This document shows positions 7,487 to 10,709 of a stretch of DNA of 10,709 nucleotides, in pieces. A model generated the notes under the pieces. It was given only the letters and a program-made list of their open reading frames with translations. It had not been told where the DNA came from and did no database searches. Position numbers and translations under genes: made by a program. The number at the start of each line of letters is the position of its first letter. The stretch's first letter is position 1. Origin of the DNA: Hyphomicrobiales bacterium. GTDB lineage: Bacteria; Pseudomonadota; Alphaproteobacteria; Rhizobiales; Devosiaceae. The stretch covers positions 1 to 10,709 of the forward strand of contig JAQGKB010000329.1 in the NCBI GenBank assembly GCA_028290345.1, read 5' to 3'.

Positions 7487-9286
7487 ATGGCGCGTGGACG
7501 ACTACCACGAACCGATTTCGGGACGGTGCTGCTACACTGGCTGATCGTCGCCTTCCTGGTGGTTGCGATGGCGACCGGTTTGCGGATCGCGTCCGATGTG
7601 CCCGGCCTCGGCTGGCTGGCGCTTTTCGACAGCATCCTACCCAGGGAAAATCTCTGGTACTGGCACCTTATCGGGGCCCTGGGCTTCACCGCCTCGTTCA
7701 TCGCCTATATCACGTACATTCTTGCCGCCCGCCTTGGGCAACGGACGCGGATCGACAGCACGCGCCTTGCAACGCTGTTCCGCGCCGGTCCACCGCGCTG
7801 GGCGGCGATCAGCGTCCTCCTCGTCTGGATCGTGTTCGGCGCCTTCGCGGTCGAGATCGTCAGCGGCATCCTGCTCTATCTCGGCCAGGCCGGTTGGGCG
7901 CTGCTACTGCACCGCAACATGCTCTGGATTTGCCTGGCGTTCCCGTTCCTGCACATCATCGTGCACTTTGCCCATGGTGGCGTGGGCCAGGTATTGCGGA
8001 TCTTCCGGCCGGCTCGCCTCGTGGTGCCGCCACGGCGGCCGGACATCCTCGCCCTGCTGGCCGAATATATTCAATTGGTGGACGATATGCGGCGCGGCCG
8101 CGCGGCCCACTCGGCGCGGGCCACTGGAGGCGAGGCTCGAACCGAACGCAACCTGCATCCGCTGCTGCTGGCCACCTGCGCTAGCATCGTTGTCGTGGCC
8201 GCCGGCCTGACGCTGGAGCGCGGCACGGGCATGAAGCTCTTCGTGCCCTCAATCGGGCAACTCGGGCAGGCCGAGGCGCCGGTGCTCGATGGCGATATTT
8301 CGGATGCTGTCTGGGCCGGCGCGCCGATGGTTTCGGTGCTCAGCGATGAAGGCGCCAGTTTTGGCGGCAACGGTCAATCGCGAATCGACGTCAAGGCGGT
8401 GCACGACGCCGAGCAGGTCTATTTCGCCTTCACCTGGGAAGATCCGACCCGGTCATTGAAGCACCTGCCGCTGGTCAAGGGCGAGACCGGCTGGCGGCTG
8501 GTTCGCAGTCAGCAGGAAGCTGCCCGGGAAGAACAATTCGCCGAAGACAAGTTCTCCATCCTGCTCTCGCGCCCCACCTTGCCGTTGCTTGGCGCGGCCA
8601 TCCATCTTTCGCCGCGCCCGATCCCTGGTTACCCGGCGAGCATGACCGGCCGGGGCCTGCACTATACGAAGCCAAACAACATTGCCGACGTATGGATCTG
8701 GCGCGCCGATCACGGCGGCCTTGTCGGCTATCTGGAGGATGCCCGGTTCGGTGAGGCACTGGAACCAACGCCCGCGCAGACCTCCGGTCAGCAACGCTAT
8801 GCCGGCGGTTTCGAAATTGACCCGGGCGAAAACTGTTTTCCGGACAACTTCGAACAGCCGGCGACACTCCAGGCGGACGGCGCTCTGATACCGAAGCGCC
8901 TGCCCAAGGACATGGACGCGATGGCAATAGAAAGGGGAGAGGTGCACGAATCTGCCGACCTCAGCGAGGACGAACGCGCCAGATGGTGGCTGACGACGGA
9001 CGAGACCGAGCCTTATTCGCCCGAGGCCGATCGGCGTATCCCGACTGTCACGGTGATCCCCAGCGTGCTGATGACCTGCATGCCAAGTGGGGACCGCGCC
9101 GATGTGCAGGGCATGGCGCGCTGGTCTGCCGGTCGCTGGACGCTGGAGACTGCTCGGCGAATTGACACAAAGTCAGTGCTGGATGTTCCGGTCGTGACTG
9201 GCGTGATGATGTGGCTCGCGGCTTTCGATCACTCCGCAACGCGCCACACGCGCCACATCCGTCCAATAACCCTGGAGCTACAGTGA
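7487..9286 (+). CDS. Cytochrome b561-type membrane domain fused to ethylbenzene dehydrogenase-type heme domain
   Basis: A 599-residue two-part protein. Residues 1-250 form a membrane cytochrome b with helices near 12-32, 58-80, 108-130, 145-168 and 226-244. Histidines H17, H60, H142 and H156 (also H160, H163) lie in or beside these helices, as in di-heme b561/formate dehydrogenase gamma-type cytochromes. Residues about 262-599 resemble the heme-b domain of ethylbenzene dehydrogenase gamma subunits: A-P-x-L-D-G-D-I-S-D-A-V-W, F-x-W-E-D-P-T, E-D-K-F-S-I-L-L, A-D-V-W-I-W-R-A, and S-G-D-R-A-D-V-Q followed by W-S-x-G-R-W-T-L-E-x-A-R. After five helices this domain should face the periplasm if the N-terminus is cytoplasmic. 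The likely role is transmembrane electron transfer. No molybdopterin catalytic subunit, the usual partner of such gamma subunits, is encoded nearby. The start is uncertain (ATG 7412 gives 624 residues). The stop TGA shares one base with the next start. Confidence 0.85.
   Translation: MARGRLPRTDFGTVLLHWLIVAFLVVAMATGLRIASDVPGLGWLALFDSILPRENLWYWHLIGALGFTASFIAYITYILAARLGQRTRIDSTRLATLFRAGPPRWAAISVLLVWIVFGAFAVEIVSGILLYLGQAGWALLLHRNMLWICLAFPFLHIIVHFAHGGVGQVLRIFRPARLVVPPRRPDILALLAEYIQLVDDMRRGRAAHSARATGGEARTERNLHPLLLATCASIVVVAAGLTLERGTGMKLFVPSIGQLGQAEAPVLDGDISDAVWAGAPMVSVLSDEGASFGGNGQSRIDVKAVHDAEQVYFAFTWEDPTRSLKHLPLVKGETGWRLVRSQQEAAREEQFAEDKFSILLSRPTLPLLGAAIHLSPRPIPGYPASMTGRGLHYTKPNNIADVWIWRADHGGLVGYLEDARFGEALEPTPAQTSGQQRYAGGFEIDPGENCFPDNFEQPATLQADGALIPKRLPKDMDAMAIERGEVHESADLSEDERARWWLTTDETEPYSPEADRRIPTVTVIPSVLMTCMPSGDRADVQGMARWSAGRWTLETARRIDTKSVLDVPVVTGVMMWLAAFDHSATRHTRHIRPITLELQ
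9273..9277 (+). promoter_or_regulatory. Ribosome binding site of the 2Fe-2S/FAD reductase gene
   Basis: TGGAG lies 8 nt before ATG 9286, inside the last codons of the cytochrome gene. It supports 9286 over an in-frame ATG at 9211 that would add 25 residues without ferredoxin-like character. A GTG at 9283 directly before the ATG is a minor alternative. Confidence 0.6.
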
Positions 9287-10302
9287 TGCCGAAAGTCCAT
9301 TCGATAACTGCGAACGGCAACCGTTTTACCGCACGCACGGGCGACGTAATCCTGGATAGCGCCCTTATGCATGGCGTAGAATTCCCGCATGACTGCCGAG
9401 CGGGCCGATGCGGCAGTTGCCTAGCCAGAATCCTCCGTGGGGTGACCCTCGGCGGCGAAACCCTGCAGCGCGGCATGGTCCACGCCTGCCAGGCTCGTGC
9501 GGTCTCGGACCTAGAGTTGCAGTTCGACAGGCTGCCGCCGGTGCAATCGGTTCCGGCGCAAGTATCCTCGCTGACCGAGCGCGGTTCCGACGTCATCGAA
9601 GTCGGCCTGAAACTCTCGGAACCGATTCCCTATCGGCCCGGACAATATTGCACATTCAAGTTTCGCGGCTACCCGCAACGCTGCTTCAGCCCGACCCATC
9701 CGGCGGATGGCTCGCACACCGGCGATGATATTACCTTGCACGTCAAGCGAGTGCGCGGCGGCCGTGTCTCCAACGCGCTGGGCCGCAAAATCAAGCCGGG
9801 ACACCGGCTGCGCGTCGAGGGACCATTCGGGGCCGCCTTCTACCGCCGGAATGTCGCAAATCGCCTGGTCCTGGTCGCCGGCGGGACCGGCTTTGCGCCA
9901 ATCCTTTCCATCGCAACGGCGGCGTTGGCGGATGATCCGGCGCGTGCGGTGGAACTCGTTGTCGGTGCGCGCACAATCGCTTCGCTCTATATGCTCAAGC
10001 GCTTGATCAAGCTGGAGCGGCACCCAGGGGTAAACCTCACCGTAACGGCCAACGAGCTCCCGGCGCGCAGCAGGCTGGACGCCTTCATCCAGCGCGGCGG
10101 CCCGGCCGAGCACCTGCCAGATCTGCTTCCGGATGACACCATTTACGCTGCCGGGGCACCCGCCATGATCAAGCGCATCGCCACGCTTGTCGACGAAGTC
10201 GGCGCTGACTTCTACAGCGATCCATTCGAACAGGCGGCAAACGCATCCGCCGGATGGCTCACCCGCGCCTTCACGTGGCCGCTCCGACGGCTGGCTGCCT
10301 AG
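9286..10302 (+). CDS. 2Fe-2S ferredoxin-FAD-NAD(P)H oxidoreductase
   Basis: A 338-residue soluble flavoprotein of the ferredoxin-NADP reductase superfamily with an N-terminal plant-type ferredoxin domain. This is the architecture of oxygenase reductases and CDP-6-deoxyglucoseen reductase-like proteins. Cluster cysteines are C37, C42, C45 and C68 (C-x4-C-x2-C-x22-C). The FAD domain has Y-R-P-G-Q-Y (116-121), R-C-F-S (132-135, flavin motif) and G-G-R-V-S (158-162). The NAD(P) domain has A-G-G-T-G-F-A-P (198-205) and ends with Y-A-A-G-A-P-A-M (287-294), where relatives often have a cysteine at the position of A289. D-P-F-E-Q (312-316) precedes a Trp/Arg-rich C-terminal tail (W324, W331, R334, R335). 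The start overlaps the cytochrome stop by one base, indicating translational coupling. It probably moves electrons between NAD(P)H and the cytochrome hemes. No oxygenase gene is adjacent, so a role as an oxygenase reductase is less likely here. Confidence 0.92.
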   Translation: MPKVHSITANGNRFTARTGDVILDSALMHGVEFPHDCRAGRCGSCLARILRGVTLGGETLQRGMVHACQARAVSDLELQFDRLPPVQSVPAQVSSLTERGSDVIEVGLKLSEPIPYRPGQYCTFKFRGYPQRCFSPTHPADGSHTGDDITLHVKRVRGGRVSNALGRKIKPGHRLRVEGPFGAAFYRRNVANRLVLVAGGTGFAPILSIATAALADDPARAVELVVGARTIASLYMLKRLIKLERHPGVNLTVTANELPARSRLDAFIQRGGPAEHLPDLLPDDTIYAAGAPAMIKRIATLVDEVGADFYSDPFEQAANASAGWLTRAFTWPLRRLAA

Positions 10303-10308
10303 CGCTTG

Positions 10309-10325
10309 CCTTATGGGCGATAAGG
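10309..10325. terminator. Short inverted repeat between convergent genes
   Basis: CCTTAT (10309-10314) and ATAAGG (10320-10325) form a 6-bp stem with a 5-nt loop, exactly filling the 23-bp space between the two stop codons. AGCGC (10301-10305) and GCGCT (10336-10340) could extend it imperfectly. There is no T-tract on either strand, so termination activity is uncertain. Confidence 0.35.
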
Positions 10326-10709
10326 TCAGCCCTTGGCGCTGGGCTTGCGTGACTGAACCGGACGTTCATTGTCGAAAACCGTCCGGCCACCATAGGAAGG
10401 CGAGCGTGCCCGTTCTTCTGCGATGAAGGCGGCAAAGGATGGGCCGGTCGCCACCGCTTCGAGACGGCGTGACTGGGCGTCGAGGCGCTTCAAGGCTGCG
10501 AGTTCTTCCTCAGCCCCGAGCCGGGCGTTGGTGACGGCAGATTTCAAGACGCGGATGGTCTGGTCATAAACCTTGAGCGGCACCGGGAACGGATGCCCGT
10601 CCTTGCCGCCGTGCGCGAGCGAGAACCGAGCCGGGTCGCTGAACCGATATGGCGTGCCATGCACGACTTCGGCGACCATGGCCAGCGCCTTGACCGTGCG
10701 CGCGCCCAC
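10326..10709 (-). CDS. DUF763 family protein, C-terminal fragment (5' part outside window)
   Basis: The frame is open through the right edge. The visible 127 residues are the C-terminus, and the GTG at the edge is probably an internal valine. The segment begins G-A-R-T-V-K-A-L-A, resembling a helix-hairpin-helix-like element. It continues with H-G-T-P-Y-R-F-S-D-P-A-R-F and A-H-G-G-K-D-G-H-P-F-P-V-P, which I recognise as the conserved end of DUF763 proteins. The family has no firmly established biochemical function; the hairpin-like element suggests nucleic acid contact, but this is inference. The last about 35 residues are polar and probably disordered. It converges on the secretion/redox cluster with only 23 bp between stop codons and is likely a separate transcription unit. 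Confidence 0.88.
   Translation of the reverse strand: MGARTVKALAMVAEVVHGTPYRFSDPARFSLAHGGKDGHPFPVPLKVYDQTIRVLKSAVTNARLGAEEELAALKRLDAQSRRLEAVATGPSFAAFIAEERARSPSYGGRTVFDNERPVQSRKPSAKG

Noticed and set aside
7480..8184. Open frame of 234 codons starting at ATG 7480, close to AGGAG
   Set aside because: The product is an Arg/Pro/His-rich out-of-frame reading of the cytochrome gene. The AGGAG is only 3 nt from this ATG, too close, and fits ATG 7487 better.
9211..9285. Upstream ATG start for the reductase
   Set aside because: It would add 25 residues without ferredoxin similarity and a long overlap with the cytochrome gene. ATG 9286 has a suitable Shine-Dalgarno and stop/start overlap.

Overview
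The window looks like a high-GC alphaproteobacterial chromosome segment, most likely from the Hyphomicrobiales (Rhizobium/Mesorhizobium/Bradyrhizobium-type). This rests on base composition, codon use, the PrtD/PrtE-type secretion genes and the DUF763 neighbour. I could not run a similarity search, so genus level is not supportable.

Layout: six genes read on the + strand, followed by one partial gene on the - strand. (1) nt 2-3646 is the 3' part of a very large RTX calcium-binding protein that ends in a type I secretion signal. (2) nt 3713-5509 encodes a PrtD-family type I secretion ABC transporter. (3) nt 5502-6824 encodes its PrtE/HlyD-family periplasmic adaptor, overlapping the ABC gene by 8 nt. 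(4) nt 6859-7350 encodes an exported type 1 copper protein (cupredoxin). (5) nt 7487-9286 encodes a membrane di-heme cytochrome b fused to an ethylbenzene-dehydrogenase-type heme domain. (6) nt 9286-10302 encodes an NAD(P)H oxidoreductase with 2Fe-2S, FAD and NAD modules, sharing one base with the stop of gene 5. (7) nt 10326-10709, - strand, is the C-terminal end of a DUF763 protein and converges on the cluster.

How they may work together: genes 1-3 form a substrate plus dedicated inner-membrane exporter. No TolC-type outer-membrane channel is visible, so it must be encoded elsewhere. Genes 4-6 together hold the parts of a complete electron path: NAD(P)H, FAD, 2Fe-2S, membrane hemes b, an exported heme domain and a copper protein. 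The tight same-strand packing suggests the secretion and redox halves may be one transcriptional unit. A coupling of the redox chain to the exported RTX protein (whose N-terminal domain lies outside the window and might be an oxidoreductase such as a peroxidase) is inference. It is the most interesting hypothesis here.

Non-coding content is small. A strong 11-bp GC hairpin sits between the RTX gene and the transporter and probably sets their expression ratio. A 136-bp gap before the cytochrome gene carries a perfect palindrome and overlapping inverted repeats. A short inverted repeat lies exactly between the two convergent genes at the right. No tRNA, rRNA, insertion sequence, CRISPR array or attachment site was seen.
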